A DNA stretch of 64,000 bases from Pseudomonas sp. GGS8 (GTDB taxonomy: Bacteria; Pseudomonadota; Gammaproteobacteria; Pseudomonadales; Pseudomonadaceae): NCBI RefSeq assembly GCF_024168645.1, contig NZ_JALJWF010000001.1, positions 6,265,501 to 6,329,500 on the forward strand, read 5' to 3'. Of this stretch, positions 44,868-55,260 are shown piece by piece; position 1 is the stretch's first letter; the number at the start of each line of letters is the position of its first letter. Below the pieces are notes generated by a model, which saw only the letters and a list, made by a program, of their open reading frames with translations, was not told where the DNA came from and ran no database searches. The translations under genes were made by a program, and so were the position numbers.

Positions 44868-46217
44868 TTAAAGCCCCACCAGCTCAGCAGTCCCACTCAC
44901 ACCAGAGACCGCTGGACGCTCAGGCTTTGCGCGCAGAGACTCGGAAATCACTGGCGTCAGAGTAAGTCCATGCCTCTCCCCGCACTTGCTACAGGCCGTC
45001 TCCCCCTGGGTTACAGGCGTCGAACTCATAGAACGATCATCCACTCGCTCAGCAATGACATCCCAGATTTGTCGAAGCCTTTTCACATGCAGATCGTCCC
45101 TGATGATCGACACCAATGCTTCAGCATGATCGGAGTGCCTCAGGTCAACCTCGCTATTAGAAGAACGCCGAAAAGGCTCGATGCTTAAGTCATTATCTGG
45201 ATCCGCTGGCTCACCGAGCGCCAATACCGCCATCAACCGTTTCTTCAACACGGGGTTGTAGATCATTCTTTCCAGATCAAAGATCGTGCGGATGTTCATC
45301 TCGCGTAACTTCAGCGTCTTTTCGGGACCTACAGCAAGAATAAGCTGGGCCTGAGCGACCCAGTCAATCACCTCATAGAGCCCGTAAGGTGTCTCTACAA
45401 AAATCTGGATGGGGTTGATCGTTGCAAGGTTTTGTACGTCCTCGATTTCAAACTCGGCAAGTCGAAACTTCATGAATGCATCAATCCCCAAGATGATGTC
45501 CAGCGGCAATTCTTCTTGAAGCGCCTCGCTGTAACGCGAAATACGCTTCAGCCTGGCCCATGGGAATTTGGCGAAAATAACGTTCATGCATAGCGACGGG
45601 AACAGCCCGACAAGCAGTGCGACCACTGCAATCAGACGTTCCATGGTCGAGAACAAACCACTGTAAAAAACAGCAAACATGACAAACAAACCAAATAAAA
45701 TATGCATTAACGAACGATAAAAAGACACTGGAGACAGATCGAAATTTGCTACCCGACGCAGCAGATATTGAACACTCCACAAATAACCGCCCAAAAATGT
45801 AAAAGAGAATACAGCCAGAAAGTTCAAACTCTTCTGCGTATTGTCTATACCGATAGCCCAATGAAAAACGCCCGTTGGCTCTATTCCACCAAGCGTCAAT
45901 AGAACGGCAAAAAAACCTACCGTCGACATCAAAGCGTAGAGAAACACGGGGATCATGTAATAAAAGACCGTATGGGCTTTATCAGCTCGACTCTGGAGCT
46001 CCGAAGCGGGCCTGTACTTATATTTCACCAATTCAAAGGAAGGGATTATCAGCGGCGTCCCACCTGCCTTCATTGCGAATCCGAACAGTTTTTCCAGGTC
46101 TGCCACAATTTCGTATCGACTTGCTCGAATATTACTTCTTCCCACAAAAATTCCTATGGGAAAAATCACTCCAAAAACCACCGCAACAAAGTACGACACA
46201 TAATTCAGATTGGTCAC
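44868..46217 (-). CDS. Membrane protein of unknown function
   Basis: About 449 residues. The start is most likely the GTG at 46217: it gives [20 protein letters not shown] and has GGGAGG 8 bases upstream, whereas the longer frame's ATG has none. There are about five hydrophobic segments (near 5-25, 90-115, 130-150, 170-190 and 195-220), then a soluble C-terminal half with a helix-hairpin-helix-like stretch ([20 protein letters not shown]) and a late Cys pair (CSKCGE). I do not recognise the family. It could be a membrane-anchored DNA- or nucleotide-related protein, but that is speculation. Confidence 0.75.
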   Translation of the reverse strand: MTNLNYVSYFVAVVFGVIFPIGIFVGRSNIRASRYEIVADLEKLFGFAMKAGGTPLIIPSFELVKYKYRPASELQSRADKAHTVFYYMIPVFLYALMSTVGFFAVLLTLGGIEPTGVFHWAIGIDNTQKSLNFLAVFSFTFLGGYLWSVQYLLRRVANFDLSPVSFYRSLMHILFGLFVMFAVFYSGLFSTMERLIAVVALLVGLFPSLCMNVIFAKFPWARLKRISRYSEALQEELPLDIILGIDAFMKFRLAEFEIEDVQNLATINPIQIFVETPYGLYEVIDWVAQAQLILAVGPEKTLKLREMNIRTIFDLERMIYNPVLKKRLMAVLALGEPADPDNDLSIEPFRRSSNSEVDLRHSDHAEALVSIIRDDLHVKRLRQIWDVIAERVDDRSMSSTPVTQGETACSKCGERHGLTLTPVISESLRAKPERPAVSGVSGTAELVGL

Positions 46218-46580
46218 GGTGCAAACCTCCCAGTCTAACTTCCGAATCCGTCCCTGTTGCAACGTTGCTGGCTTGGCTATGCTACGGCATGACTGCTCGA
46301 CCCAGCACGTGACAAACGCACCATTGACTGCACCTGCAAAAGCAACACACCCTTAACTTAAATACGCCTGACTTAACTTGTAGTTGAATAAACAAGGACC
46401 GCCAAACAAAACAGAAACCCTTTTATAATATAAATAACCAGCATTATGGCAATTTGACATAAGCCCATAATAAATCCACCCTACACAATAGCTGGACACG
46501 GTATACAGCAGTAACTACACAGGGGTGACACCCTTGTTTCACCCGATGTTCGCTCCAGCGACATCGGGTCCTTATGGCTA
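46218..46580. other. Intergenic region, one hairpin
   Basis: About 360 bases, AT-rich in 46380-46470. It holds an ACCCGATGT/ACATCGGGT hairpin (46541-46569), probably the terminator of the nhoA transcript. Otherwise nothing is seen. Confidence 0.5.
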
Positions 46581-47411
46581 TTATTTTCGAATGGTAATTA
46601 ATTGATTTATAACGCCCCCCAACTCTGGGTGCTGCGGTACGCGTATATCAAACTCATTTTCCAGCAACCCGATCAGCTCATCCACACCCGTCACCTGCCG
46701 CCGCTCGCTCTCGCCTCCCATGTGATGAATGGCAAAACTGCCGTTGTTCAGCGTGCGTCGCCATCCCTCCCCTGTTCGCGCCACCATCAACTGCTTCACG
46801 AAGGATGAATCGGGATGGGTCGAGACGTACCAGTTGCCGAGGGTGTAATCGATGTCTTCCTGACGTTGCAGATCGAAGATGTACATCGCCCGCCATTCAC
46901 CACCAACGTTGGCGCGCAGGGTGTAGCCGTCTGCATGCTGTTCGATGCGATAGGGTTCATGAGGGGTGAGCTGTTCGGCATCGGTGTCGAGGATCAGCGG
47001 TGCCGTGGGCACCATGCCGCCGAAGCCGACGTCGGTGATGTAGCGCACGCCGTCGAGGGTCACCAGGCTCAAACGGTGAGTGCGTGCGGCCCACGCGCCT
47101 TCGGGCTGGTCCATCACCACGCGGCCGGTGATGCCACGCGCGTCGAAGCCCAGCGTCTGCAGCAAAGTCAGGAACAGGTTGTTGAGTTCGTAGCAATAGC
47201 CACCGCGACCGTCGTGCAACACTTTCTGCTCGATGGACGGCAGGTCGATGAGCACCGGTTGCCCCAACAATGTGTTGAGGTTTTCGAACGCAAAGGCACC
47301 GGTGTGGCGCAGTTGCAGTTGACGCAGGGTGTCCAGGGTCGGTGCCGGGGCTGCGTCGAAGCCCAGGCGTTGCAGGTACAGCGCAAGATTTGTCAGTTGT
47401 GGTTCGCTCAT
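46581..47411 (-). CDS. nhoA: Arylamine N-acetyltransferase
   Basis: 276 residues, the common NAT length. The catalytic triad segments are visible: FAFENLNTLLGQPV, GRGGYCYELNNLF with the active Cys (about 70), HRLSLVTLDGVRYITDVGFG with the His and Asp (about 107 and 122). It transfers acetyl from acetyl-CoA to arylamines and hydrazines in the cytoplasm. It lies upstream of exonuclease III's 3' end on the same strand with a 112-base gap. Its known activity on hydrazines is of interest given the hydrazine-type island in this window, but this gene belongs to the core genome. Confidence 0.93.
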   Translation of the reverse strand: MSEPQLTNLALYLQRLGFDAAPAPTLDTLRQLQLRHTGAFAFENLNTLLGQPVLIDLPSIEQKVLHDGRGGYCYELNNLFLTLLQTLGFDARGITGRVVMDQPEGAWAARTHRLSLVTLDGVRYITDVGFGGMVPTAPLILDTDAEQLTPHEPYRIEQHADGYTLRANVGGEWRAMYIFDLQRQEDIDYTLGNWYVSTHPDSSFVKQLMVARTGEGWRRTLNNGSFAIHHMGGESERRQVTGVDELIGLLENEFDIRVPQHPELGGVINQLITIRK

Positions 47412-47523
47412 CGCTCAATCCTTATGCATGGAGCCTGCGGATCGCTCCGCCAATGGCCGCCATGTATAAGGGAAAAAGCGCTGGGACCGATAATTGATTT
47501 CGCCAATCGCCGCACGCGCCAAA

Positions 47524-48318
47524 CTATCGCCGTTTGCGCGAACCCAATCGAATCCACGTCGGCGCGTGATCGCTGGCATGAGGTTCGTTGCGAACCCAGG
47601 CATCGACGCCAGCCTCTTGCAGGTAAGGACTCGCGGCCTGGTTAAGCAGCAGATGATCGATGCGCAGTCCCGAGTTTTTTTGCCAGTGCTGGCGGAAGTA
47701 GTCCCAAAAGGTGTAAATCCGCTCCTCCGGGTACAGATGACGCAGGGAATCGGTCCAGCCCTGATCCAGCAGACGCTGATAACACGCACGACTCTCGGGT
47801 TGCAGCAGCGCGTCCTTGAGCCAGGAGCGTGGGTTGTAGATGTCCATATCGGTGGGCACCACGTTGTAGTCGCCGGCCAGCACCACCGGATGGTCGCTGC
47901 TTTGAAGGTCCTTGGCGTACGAGATCAGACGTTCAAACCACGCCAGCTTGTAATGGAACTTCGGCCCCGGCTGCGGGTTGCCGTTGGGCAGGTACAGACA
48001 GCCCACCAGCACCCCGTGCACCGCCGCTTCGATGTAGCGGCTATGGGTGTCGCTATCATTGCCCGGCAAACCGCGCCGGCTCTCCAGCGGTTGCGCATCG
48101 CGCGCAAGAATTGCCACCCCGTTCCACGACATCTGGCCCTGCCAGATCGCGCCATAACCAGCCGCCTCCAGCTCCGCGGCAGGGAATGCCCCGTCCGCCG
48201 ATTTGAGCTCCTGTAGGCAGGCGATGTCTGGCTGCTCCCGCGCCAGCCACGCCAGTAGATTCGGCAGGCGTGCGCGCATGCCATTGACGTTGAAGGTGGC
48301 GATTTTCAGGTTGTTCAT
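47524..48318 (-). CDS. xthA: Exodeoxyribonuclease III
   Basis: 264 residues of the exonuclease III/AP endonuclease fold. Seen: MNNLKIATFNVNGMRARLPN, PDIACLQELKSADG with the metal Glu, GYGAIWQGQMSWNGVAILAR, GCLYLPNGNP, LAGDYNVVPTDMDIYNP, FWDYF and the terminal ASDHAPTWIRL with the catalytic Asp-His. It cleaves at abasic sites and trims 3' ends in base-excision repair. ATG 48318 is chosen; the frame runs back to 48372 without family sequence. Confidence 0.94.
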   Translation of the reverse strand: MNNLKIATFNVNGMRARLPNLLAWLAREQPDIACLQELKSADGAFPAAELEAAGYGAIWQGQMSWNGVAILARDAQPLESRRGLPGNDSDTHSRYIEAAVHGVLVGCLYLPNGNPQPGPKFHYKLAWFERLISYAKDLQSSDHPVVLAGDYNVVPTDMDIYNPRSWLKDALLQPESRACYQRLLDQGWTDSLRHLYPEERIYTFWDYFRQHWQKNSGLRIDHLLLNQAASPYLQEAGVDAWVRNEPHASDHAPTWIRLGSRKRR

Positions 48319-48402
48319 GGTCCGACGCTCGCAACGGATGGGCGGTATCCAATTGTGACCGGGGGGCGCCACGGCAGTTGCCGTGGCGGATGTAACAGGC
48401 GA

Positions 48403-50988
48403 CTAAAGGTGCGCGCCCTGCTGCGCAAAGTCTTTCTGCGAGGCGTTGAGCAACGGCAGCAGCGCATACCTGTCCACCGGACGACTGAGGTAAAACCCCT
48501 GCACTTCATGGCACTGATCAGAGATCAGGAAGTCCAGTTGCTCCAGCGTCTCAACCCCCTCAGCCGTCACCGTCAGGCCCATGGCCTTGCCCAGGTTGAT
48601 GATCGCCTGAACCACGGCGCGATCATTGCTGCCGCTGCTCATGGACGAAATAAAGCGCTTGTCTATCTTGATCCCGTCGAACGGATACGTGCGCAAATAA
48701 CCCAGCGAAGAATAACCAGTGCCAAAGTCGTCCATGTTCAGGCGCACGCCCAACTCCTTGAGTGCATTCATGGTCGCCAAGGCGCCATCGACGTCGATGA
48801 GCATCACGTTTTCAGTGATCTCCAATTCCAGTCGACTGGCGGGCAATCGGCTCTGGATCAACGCCTCCCGGACATCCTCGATCACATCGCTACGGGCAAA
48901 CTGCACCGGCGACAGGTTGACCGACACCATCATCGCCCCCGGCCAGGTCAGTGCCGTCTCGCAGGCCTCGCGCAGCACCCAGCGACCCAATGGCACGATC
49001 AGATCGGTTTGCTCGGCCAACGGGATAAACGCATCGGGGCTCAACAAGCCTTGCACTGGATGCTGCCAGCGCAGCAGCGCTTCGACCGAGACGATGCGCT
49101 TGCCATCGACGTGATAACGCGGCTGGTAATGCATCACGAATTCGTTGTTCTTGATCGCCTGACGCAGATCGTTTTCCAGTTGCCGGCGATGCTGGATCTG
49201 ATCGTTCATGTGCGCGGCAAAATAGCACCAGGTTTTCTTGCCATCAGACTTGGCCTGATACAACGCGATATCGGCACAACGAATCAGCTCCTGCGCAATG
49301 TGGCCCTGGCGCCGACTCAAGGCGACGCCGATGCTCGCGCTGATGTGCAGTGTGTGATGGTCGTAATGAATCGGCTGATGCAGGCTGTCGAGCAAGCGTT
49401 CGCAAAACCGGTCGATTTCCGCGTGGCTGTCCATGCTATGGAGCACCAGCACGAACTCGTCGCCACCCAGTCGGGCGACCAGATCGATGTCCCGCGTGCA
49501 CTCGCGCAAACGGGTGGCAACTTCCAGCAATACCGCATCGCCGGCCGGGTGGCCGAGGGAATCGTTGATCGGCTTGAAATTATCCAGGTCGATCATCAAC
49601 AGCGTCAGTGCTGCCGACTGCTCTTTGAGTGCCAGCGCCTCTTCGAGGTAGCGCGCCAGTTTGTTGCGGTTCGGCAGCCCGGTCAGGGCGTCGTGTAACG
49701 ACAGGTGCTGGATCTGCGCATGGGCGGCGACTTCATCGGTGATGTCGCTGGCCGTCCCGCGATAGCCCAGCACCGCGCCCTTGCGCTGGATCGGCCGTGC
49801 CGACACCCGGCAGACCCGCTGTTGCCCCGACTGATCGCGGTAAGAGCACCGCAAGTGGCTGACGGCGTGCTCTTCATCGAGTTTGTTCAGCCACAGTGAT
49901 AACGGCGTTGTATCGCAAAGGAGCAATTGCCCGATGTTCTGCCCCAGCCATTGCTGATCGGAGAACCCGGTGACGGTGCTGAAGCGCCCCGAAAGATACG
50001 TGATGCAATGCTGGTCGTCGATCTCCCAGATCCAGTCGGACGCAGCTTCGGCCACCGCACGGAAACGCTCTTCACTGGCCTCCAGCGCCTGGTTCGACAA
50101 ATCGAGACTGGTGTAACTGGCATCCACATGACCGGACGTGCGCAGGACATAGCGAAAGAAGTAAGCGGTCAACAACGCCAGAATCAGCAGCGCCCCGCCC
50201 AGTGGCGGCAACAGCGACCAGAGCAATTGATGACCCGGTCGCTCGAGTCGGGGGACCAGACTATAACCGGTGCCAGCGAGGGCAATGGCGGGTTGACCGG
50301 GAGCGATGGCGTTGTCAGGCGCCAAGCTCAAGTCGTGCAAACCGTAATCGGCGCTCAAGGTGCTGAGCTTTTCTGGGTTCAGCTGGTCGACGTATATAAG
50401 CACCGAAGTGCTTTTGGGATCGACCGCCGGGCGTTCGTCATTAGGCACAATCGCAGCGGCAGACAGCAGCGCGGGCTTGCCCTCGAACAAGGTGTAGCGG
50501 CTGACGGGTTTGATGAGGCTCTCCTGATTCTGAACCTCGTCAATGAGCGTTGCCATTGATGTCGACAGGTAAGCCGTGGCCTCTCCCTGCACCTGAAGGC
50601 CACGCACCACGGCGTATTTTGTTCGCTGAACATCGACCACGAAAACACCTTCGTAGTGGTCCATGGTGAACAGGGTTTTACCCACATTCTGCTCGACGTA
50701 GGCCCACTGCACATCGACCTCGCCGTTCAGGTGGTCATAAGCCGACGTCCAGTTGGCATAACTGGCGATGTAGTTTTTCGTGGCGGTGATGCGGTTTTCC
50801 AGCGCGCGTTGGGTATAGAAGGTGGTCTTGGCCAGGTCCTCGGCATCGAGCCGCCCGGCAATACTGAACAGGGCGACCAACGCGATCAGCACCCCAACCA
50901 CAAACAGCAGACCGACGATGAAAATCAGGTTGCGGGTAATCGGGGTATGGCGCACAGGTGCAGCGGTGGTAACGGCAGATAAATCCAT
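48403..50988 (-). CDS. CHASE4-PAS-GGDEF-EAL membrane c-di-GMP protein
   Basis: 861 residues. The N-terminal membrane segment (about 20-45, ITRNLIFIVGLLFVVGVLIA) is followed by a periplasmic CHASE4-like sensor (TTFYTQRALENRITATKNYI, ANWTSAYDHLNGEVDVQW) to about 265 and a second membrane segment (LLPPLGGALLILALLTAYFF). Then come a PAS/PAC unit (about 305-420), a GGDEF domain (intact, near 506) and an EAL domain (EALLRWQHP, near 634). Both catalytic signatures are intact, so synthesis and degradation of c-di-GMP are both possible. It stands alone, upstream of xthA on the same strand. Confidence 0.92.
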   Translation of the reverse strand: MDLSAVTTAAPVRHTPITRNLIFIVGLLFVVGVLIALVALFSIAGRLDAEDLAKTTFYTQRALENRITATKNYIASYANWTSAYDHLNGEVDVQWAYVEQNVGKTLFTMDHYEGVFVVDVQRTKYAVVRGLQVQGEATAYLSTSMATLIDEVQNQESLIKPVSRYTLFEGKPALLSAAAIVPNDERPAVDPKSTSVLIYVDQLNPEKLSTLSADYGLHDLSLAPDNAIAPGQPAIALAGTGYSLVPRLERPGHQLLWSLLPPLGGALLILALLTAYFFRYVLRTSGHVDASYTSLDLSNQALEASEERFRAVAEAASDWIWEIDDQHCITYLSGRFSTVTGFSDQQWLGQNIGQLLLCDTTPLSLWLNKLDEEHAVSHLRCSYRDQSGQQRVCRVSARPIQRKGAVLGYRGTASDITDEVAAHAQIQHLSLHDALTGLPNRNKLARYLEEALALKEQSAALTLLMIDLDNFKPINDSLGHPAGDAVLLEVATRLRECTRDIDLVARLGGDEFVLVLHSMDSHAEIDRFCERLLDSLHQPIHYDHHTLHISASIGVALSRRQGHIAQELIRCADIALYQAKSDGKKTWCYFAAHMNDQIQHRRQLENDLRQAIKNNEFVMHYQPRYHVDGKRIVSVEALLRWQHPVQGLLSPDAFIPLAEQTDLIVPLGRWVLREACETALTWPGAMMVSVNLSPVQFARSDVIEDVREALIQSRLPASRLELEITENVMLIDVDGALATMNALKELGVRLNMDDFGTGYSSLGYLRTYPFDGIKIDKRFISSMSSGSNDRAVVQAIINLGKAMGLTVTAEGVETLEQLDFLISDQCHEVQGFYLSRPVDRYALLPLLNASQKDFAQQGAHL

Positions 50989-51176
50989 GCACTTGATCCT
51001 GTCAATCGATTGCCCGATCGGAATGAGACCGGCGGGCCCGGTCGGTCAGGTGTGACAGCCAGGCTCTCTCACTGACCATAGCAGTCATGCTCGATCAACG
51101 CCCCTGGATAACACAAGTCATTGCGGTACTTGAAGAACCGGTCACAGGAACCCTTGCCGATCGATGGCCGCAAGCG

Positions 51177-52748
51177 TCATCGATCCGAACGTATCAGCGC
51201 CTCGACGCCCCCTTCCATCGACAACACTGCCGAGCGGTTGCGCCCTGAGTGCTTGGCCTGGTACAGCGCCGCATCCGCACGCTTGATCAACATTTCGGTG
51301 CTGTCGTGCACCGTCGGTACAAACGAATAACAGCCAAGACTGACCGTCAGATAGCCCGTGGGCGAACCGCTGTGGGTGATGTTTTTGTCCATGACGCTGC
51401 GGCGGATTTGCTCGGCGATCGTCAGTGCTCCATGAATATCGGTGTCCGGCAGCAACACCGCGAACTCTTCACCGCCGTAGCGCACCGCCAGATCGGCCTG
51501 GCGGTGACAGCAACTCTTGACTGCCCGCGCCACTTCGGCCAGGCAATGGTCCCCGGCCACATGACCGTACGTGTCGTTGTAGCGCTTGAAGTAATCGATA
51601 TCGAGCATGATCAGGCTCAGCGGGCTCGACCGCCGGGCACCACGCCCGAACTCTGTCTCCAGCGCCCGTTCGAACAAGCGGCGGTTGGCCAACCCGGTCA
51701 GGCTGTCGTGGGTCGCGATCAACTCCAGGGTTTTCTGCGCCTTGCGCAAATCCGCCTCGACGCGCTCGCCCGCGCGCACCTGATAAATGAACACCCAACC
51801 AAACAAGCCAACGCCCAAAACAACCAGGGCGACGATCACGCCGGATTGAATCGCCGTGTCGTACCAGCCCTTGAGGATGGCGTCCCTGGACGACGCCGCC
51901 GCGACCACCACCGGATAGGCATCGAGCTGACGGTAGCCATACAACCGAGGGATGCCATCGACCACTGAGTTGATCATGGCGTTACCCGATATGGCGTTGG
52001 GCAAGAGTTTCTGAAAGATCTCGCCCTGAGCCAACGACGTGCCGATCTGCGACTCCACAAACGGCCGTCGCGCCAGCAGTGTTCCATCGGTCAATGCCAA
52101 GAACATCGCGCCGTTGTCGTCGAGGCTGAAGCTTTTGAAGAACTGATCGAAGTACGACATCTTGATCCCGGCCAGCAGCACCCCCTGGAAATGACCGTTC
52201 TGATCGTTTACCCGCCTGGAAACCGGAATGATCCACTCGCCATTTTCCCGACTGCGAATTGCCGGGCCGATGTGCGCCAGGGTTGAGATGTTTTGCTGGT
52301 GAAACCTGAAATACTCGCGATCCGCCACACCCGCCCCGTGGGGTAGATCCTCGAATGACGTCACGACCCATTGCCCTCGCTTGTCGAACAGAAATATCCC
52401 GTGCAACTGATGCAGCACCTGCACCCGCCGCGCGAAGGTTTTCTGCAAGCGTGGCGTCTGGGCAGCGTCGAAACCTTCAGCCTGTATCCAGTCCACCAGA
52501 CTGGCCAGTACCAGATCAGCCTTCATGAACGTGTCTTCGGCGTGCTGCGCCATGGCCCGGGTCAGGTTCGACGACGACACCTCGGCCAACGCCAGGTCGT
52601 GTCGACGCGACTGCTCCAGTTGCAGGTAAAGCAGCCCGCAGAGACAAAGGCAAACCGCTGCAATAAACAGCACCGCAGCCTTGAGCAAAGGCAGCCGTTT
52701 CAAGGCACCGCCGGGCGCGGGGTGCGAGTCGTGAAGAGGGATAGGCAA
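51177..52748 (-). CDS. Membrane diguanylate cyclase with Cache-type sensor
   Basis: 523 residues. First membrane segment about 20-42 (LLKAAVLFIAAVCLCLCGLL), then a periplasmic dCache-like domain (about 45-300: RRVQVLHQLHGIFLFDKRGQ, SRRVNDQNGHFQGVLLAGIK), a second membrane segment (GVIVALVVLGVGLFGWVFIY) and a GGDEF domain with GGEEF near residue 424 (RYGGEEFAVLLPDTD). GGEEF is active in most family members; no EAL follows, so it should make c-di-GMP only. The periplasmic domain would bind a small molecule. Confidence 0.92.
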   Translation of the reverse strand: MPIPLHDSHPAPGGALKRLPLLKAAVLFIAAVCLCLCGLLYLQLEQSRRHDLALAEVSSSNLTRAMAQHAEDTFMKADLVLASLVDWIQAEGFDAAQTPRLQKTFARRVQVLHQLHGIFLFDKRGQWVVTSFEDLPHGAGVADREYFRFHQQNISTLAHIGPAIRSRENGEWIIPVSRRVNDQNGHFQGVLLAGIKMSYFDQFFKSFSLDDNGAMFLALTDGTLLARRPFVESQIGTSLAQGEIFQKLLPNAISGNAMINSVVDGIPRLYGYRQLDAYPVVVAAASSRDAILKGWYDTAIQSGVIVALVVLGVGLFGWVFIYQVRAGERVEADLRKAQKTLELIATHDSLTGLANRRLFERALETEFGRGARRSSPLSLIMLDIDYFKRYNDTYGHVAGDHCLAEVARAVKSCCHRQADLAVRYGGEEFAVLLPDTDIHGALTIAEQIRRSVMDKNITHSGSPTGYLTVSLGCYSFVPTVHDSTEMLIKRADAALYQAKHSGRNRSAVLSMEGGVEALIRSDR

Positions 52749-52941
52749 AAGCGTGTCCTGAAAGGGTAAGGCATGGGCAGCGGCCCAAAACCCTCATTTT
52801 TTGTGAGCTTAGTCTACGGGGTTATGCGGGGTAAACAGAGGATTGGGGGATAAATGGTTGTATTTCAATCGCATGACGCAAGGCAAAACCACATTACCTT
52901 GAAGGAGCTACGATTAACTGACATCACGACAGGAAATCGAA

Positions 52942-53424
52942 ATGAGTAAAGCAGACGAACTCGCCGCGAAGCTGAAACAATCCCGGCCAACCCGTGCCGA
53001 CGCGACCATCGCCGATCAGGCCATCGACAGCTGGCCCGCCCAGGTCTACGAGCTGTATCACCAGATCGAAGCCTGGCTGCAACCCCTGATCGAGGTGGGC
53101 CTGAAGCTGCGACGTAATTCCACTCACGTGTTCGAGAGTGCGCCGGACGGCGCGACTTACGATTACGCCATCGACCAACTGCTGATCGAAGGCAACCACC
53201 ACGGCATCGCCTTCAATCCCGTCGCGCGCTTCACCGCCGACGGTGCCGGGCGAATCGAGATCCACTCGATAGGGAAAGAACTCGCCCTGTTGCGTACAGT
53301 GAACGAACACGGCGAGACGCAGTGGTGGCTGCAGGCGATCGAGCAATCCGGACAACAACCGGATGCGATCGCGCTGACGGAACACAATTTGTTGCTGGCC
53401 GTGCAAGAAGGCCTGGGGCTTTAA
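52942..53424 (+). CDS. Conserved hypothetical protein
   Basis: 160 residues, soluble, with no signal peptide. Segments such as SWPAQVYELYHQIEAWLQPL and YDYAIDQLLIEGNHHGIAFN show a helix followed by beta-rich sequence. I do not recognise the family. It converges with the L,D-transpeptidase gene, with only 3 bases between the stops. The SD is GGAAATC, close before the ATG. Confidence 0.7.
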   Translation: MSKADELAAKLKQSRPTRADATIADQAIDSWPAQVYELYHQIEAWLQPLIEVGLKLRRNSTHVFESAPDGATYDYAIDQLLIEGNHHGIAFNPVARFTADGAGRIEIHSIGKELALLRTVNEHGETQWWLQAIEQSGQQPDAIALTEHNLLLAVQEGLGL

Positions 53425-53427
53425 GGC

Positions 53428-55179
53428 CTACAACGTGCTCTGCTCCGCCGCCACCGAGGGAGGCGCCGCTCGCCTCCCGTCCAGTGCCGGCCGCTCTGAA
53501 GGCCGATTCAACGCTTGCAACACCGGGGAATCATAGCCATACACATCGGGCTTGAATGTCACGCGCCCGTCAAGACTCAGGTCCACCGTCCAGTAGGCCA
53601 ACAGCACCGGCACTTTCACCGGGAGAGTGATGTTCTCTGTCTTGCCGTTGGCTAACTGCTTTTGAATCCCTTCGCTGTTCCAGTGAACCGGATCGTTGAA
53701 TAAAAGCTCCACCAATTGCAGTGGGTTCTCTACCCGAATACAGCCGGAGCTGGTCGCGCGATTGGATTTGGCGAACAACTCTCGATGCGGCGTGTCATGC
53801 AGATAAATCGAATAGTCATTGGGAAAACGAATCACCACCTGCCCCAGCGAGTTATCCGACCCGGCATCCTGACGCAGGGTAAGGCCGCGCGGGTTGTCCC
53901 AATCGACAGTCGAGGGATCGAGCACATTGCCGTCTCGATCGATCACGCGAATCCGGCTTGCCTCGAGGTAGCCAGGATTGTCACGAATTTTCGGCAGCAT
54001 GTCCTTGAGCAGAATCGTCGGCGGCACGGTCCAGGTGGGGTTGAAGGTGACGTAAGTGATCGCGGATTGAAAAATCGGCGTGCTGCGAAACGGCTTGCCG
54101 ACCTGCACCCGTGAGCGCCAGATCGGTTTGCCATCGCGATAGAACGCGACCTTATACCCGGCGATATCAACCACGACGAAGGTGCCCTGAAGTTTGTACA
54201 GCAGCCACCGCGCCCGCTCCATGTTCACCCGCACCTGATCGATTCGCGCCTCGACTGACACATTCAGTTCCGCGAGTGTCGCCGGCCCCGCTACACCGTC
54301 CGCCCCAAGGTATTGCTCGGTCTGATACTTCTTCACCGCCGCGGTGACGGCGTCGTCGTAGTCGGTGCGAGCAGTCACTTGCGTGGCGAGATAACCGCCC
54401 GCCGCCAGGCGGGCTCGCAATAGCGCGACCGAGGCGTCGTCCATGCCGGGCCTGAGCGTCTGCCCTGCCGGGATCTTTGGCCAGCCGCCCCGATCACGAA
54501 CCTTGCGCAGTTGCGCCAGGCCCTGGCGCAACGTGCTGTAAACCGCTTCCTGGGGCGGTGCCTGGGCAAAGGCGCGCGCGATGTCATGGCTGTCGAGGGC
54601 GGCGAAAAACTTATTGACGTCCTCCCGAGGATCGACGCCAACGGGGTCGAAGTTCCAGTGGATGTCCAGCCGCGCAGGGTCGACCTTGCCGCGTCGCAAC
54701 TGCAGCAGCGCCGTGATGAACGTCTGGGTGGCGGAGATATCAAACGCTGCCCGTTGCCCGGGGGTTGGGGTGGTTGTCTGCATCAACGCGCGGGCCTCGG
54801 CCAACTCGGTGATCCGGAAATCCGCGGGGTTCAAGCCATCGGCCTGGGTGTCGCCCAGGCTTTTCACCAACTGGGCAACATCGTCATCGTTCGTCCAGGC
54901 GGCCCGATAGCCACGATGGCTATAAAAATCCAGCACCACTCGGTTCACATCAACACGTTGATGGCCCGGCGACGTGAGCAGCGGCGGAAACGCCGAACTC
55001 AATGGCGCCAATTCCGCCTGAATCGCTTGGCCGACATAATCGCCGGGTGCCGCTTCAGCCGCAACGCTGACGGAAGATACCGGCTCAATCGGCGAAGTTT
55101 GTCCGATCGCCGTGCCGCTTATCAGAAAGCCCATAAAAAACATGCGGCTTATGACGAATAACCTTGTTAATTGCGTCAT
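53428..55179 (-). CDS. L,D-transpeptidase (YcbB/LdtD type)
   Basis: 583 residues. The N-terminus (about 1-26, FVISRMFFMGFLISGTAIG) is a signal peptide. The middle has a YcbB-type scaffold (VLDFYSHRGYRAAWTNDDDV) and a PG_binding_1-like repeat (about 245-300, YLATQV ... GADGVAGPATLAEL). The YkuD domain (about 330-520) holds VNPTW-like FNPTWTVPPTILLKDMLPKI, the HDTPHRELFA motif and the catalytic S-S-G-C-I-R-V-E-N-P near 475. It makes 3-3 cross-links in peptidoglycan in the periplasm. The YcbB subfamily is recognised by its large size. Confidence 0.93.
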   Translation of the reverse strand: MTQLTRLFVISRMFFMGFLISGTAIGQTSPIEPVSSVSVAAEAAPGDYVGQAIQAELAPLSSAFPPLLTSPGHQRVDVNRVVLDFYSHRGYRAAWTNDDDVAQLVKSLGDTQADGLNPADFRITELAEARALMQTTTPTPGQRAAFDISATQTFITALLQLRRGKVDPARLDIHWNFDPVGVDPREDVNKFFAALDSHDIARAFAQAPPQEAVYSTLRQGLAQLRKVRDRGGWPKIPAGQTLRPGMDDASVALLRARLAAGGYLATQVTARTDYDDAVTAAVKKYQTEQYLGADGVAGPATLAELNVSVEARIDQVRVNMERARWLLYKLQGTFVVVDIAGYKVAFYRDGKPIWRSRVQVGKPFRSTPIFQSAITYVTFNPTWTVPPTILLKDMLPKIRDNPGYLEASRIRVIDRDGNVLDPSTVDWDNPRGLTLRQDAGSDNSLGQVVIRFPNDYSIYLHDTPHRELFAKSNRATSSGCIRVENPLQLVELLFNDPVHWNSEGIQKQLANGKTENITLPVKVPVLLAYWTVDLSLDGRVTFKPDVYGYDSPVLQALNRPSERPALDGRRAAPPSVAAEQSTL

Positions 55180-55260
55180 GGATAATCCTTAATCTCCCGT
55201 TTTCAACCGGCTAGCGTCGTGGGCGCTGCTAGACTCGAAATATTCAGATGAGACTTGCAT

